From: an uncultured Eubacterium sp.
GTDB taxonomy: Bacteria > Bacillota_A > Clostridia > Lachnospirales > Lachnospiraceae
Length of the DNA stretch: 5,404 nucleotides
Assembly: GCA_948759685.1 (NCBI GenBank)
Contig: CAQBGY010000248.1
Location: 1-5,404 of the forward strand
Direction of reading: 5' to 3'
Of the stretch, positions 5,079 to 5,404 are shown one piece after another. Under the pieces are notes generated by a model. That model was not told the DNA's origin. It saw only the letters and a list, made by a program, of their open reading frames with translations, and made no database searches. Position numbers and translations under genes: made by a program. Each line of letters opens with the position of its first letter. The first letter of the stretch is position 1.

Positions 5079-5404
5079 TATAGATACTCTGTTAGTGTAA
5101 TTATGATACAATAAGTGATATAGTTATACTGGGTATTTTTGAAATCTGTTATCTTCTTATTTGGATGCTTTTGCCATGTATCGATTTTCTTTGCCAGATT
5201 TACAATAATCTCAAAAACGGTCATGTTTTTTATTGCGAAGATATATGAATCTTCCTTTCGCTTGGTTTTTAAATAATTAAGAATCTCGCGTGATAGAAAT
5301 TCCCTGTCATTGATCAGAATATCATACGTTTTAAGACATAATATTGTTTTAATTAGTGTCTGCTGATTAGGTTTAAAACACTTGATTTTACTGACTTTTA
5401 CTAC
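5063..5404 (-). CDS. C-terminal part of an unrecognised protein, entering from the right edge
   Basis: The minus strand is open from the window edge for 113 codons and ends in TAA at 5063-5065. In DNA this AT-rich a stretch of that length without stops is unlikely by chance, so I take it as the end of a gene whose start is outside the window. The translation is rich in Lys, Ile, Asn and Tyr, and looks mostly helical: KTYDILINDREFLSREILNY, then FAIKNMTVFEIIVNLAKKID, then a Tyr/Ile/Thr-rich end. There is no signal sequence or obvious membrane segment. The only internal ATG (codon 68 of the visible part) has no ribosome site. I do not recognise the family. Immediately downstream on the same strand lies the broken frame at 4679-5059. 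Confidence 0.5.
   Translation of the reverse strand, partial: VVKVSKIKCFKPNQQTLIKTILCLKTYDILINDREFLSREILNYLKTKRKEDSYIFAIKNMTVFEIIVNLAKKIDTWQKHPNKKITDFKNTQYNYITYCIIITLTEYLYLHLY

Noticed and set aside
1..5404. CRISPR array, tRNA or rRNA gene
   Set aside because: No regularly spaced direct repeats, cloverleaf with CCA/TTCGA-type arms, or rRNA sequence was seen on either strand.

Overview
The window is AT-rich DNA with Shine-Dalgarno sites of the GGAGG type and protein families typical of low-GC Firmicutes. The mix (TcdR/UviA-like small sigma factor, TcdE-type holin, Asn/Ser/Glu-rich lipoprotein, phage-type lysozyme with two peptidoglycan-binding repeats, CATAGCGGGCTATG-centred palindromic repeats) points to a gut Clostridia species, most likely Lachnospiraceae. 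That placement is an inference from style, not from a marker gene.

Layout. Positions 1-1160 hold no convincing gene. They carry two long, almost perfectly symmetric palindromic elements (177-342 and 415-574) that look like two MITE-type repeats sharing the same central core. Positions 1214-2247 are a two-gene operon: a 177-residue sigma-70-type factor and, 20 bases later, a 159-residue holin of the Phage_holin_4_1/TcdE type. A weak terminator follows. Positions 2340-2920 are non-coding, with a decayed fragment of an IS256-family (mutator-type) transposase on the minus strand. Positions 2925-3638 encode a lipoprotein with a probable NTF2-like C-terminal domain, and 3730-4569 a GH24 (T4-type) lysozyme with an intact Glu/Asp/Thr triad, two peptidoglycan-binding repeats and no signal peptide. 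Two hairpins follow it. From 4679 to the right edge the minus strand shows a broken reading frame with two internal stops, and beyond it the C-terminal part (113 codons, stop at 5063-5065) of an unrecognised gene that enters from outside the window.

How the genes may work together. A dedicated sigma factor, a holin and a signal-less muralytic enzyme are the parts used by phages for lysis and, in C. difficile (TcdR/TcdE) and C. perfringens (UviA), for release of toxins or bacteriocins. No phage structural gene and no obvious toxin is in view. The sigma gene and the lysozyme gene are each preceded by the same promoter-like string, TGGTTTACA-N16-CTTWTTT. Its TTTACA half matches the -35 element reported for TcdR/BotR/TetR/UviA sigma factors. 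The main hypothesis is therefore a small self-controlled lysis or release module: the sigma factor switches on itself, the holin and the lysozyme, with the lipoprotein as a surface partner or protective factor. The lysozyme gene is visibly richer in G+C than its neighbours, so the module may be a mosaic.
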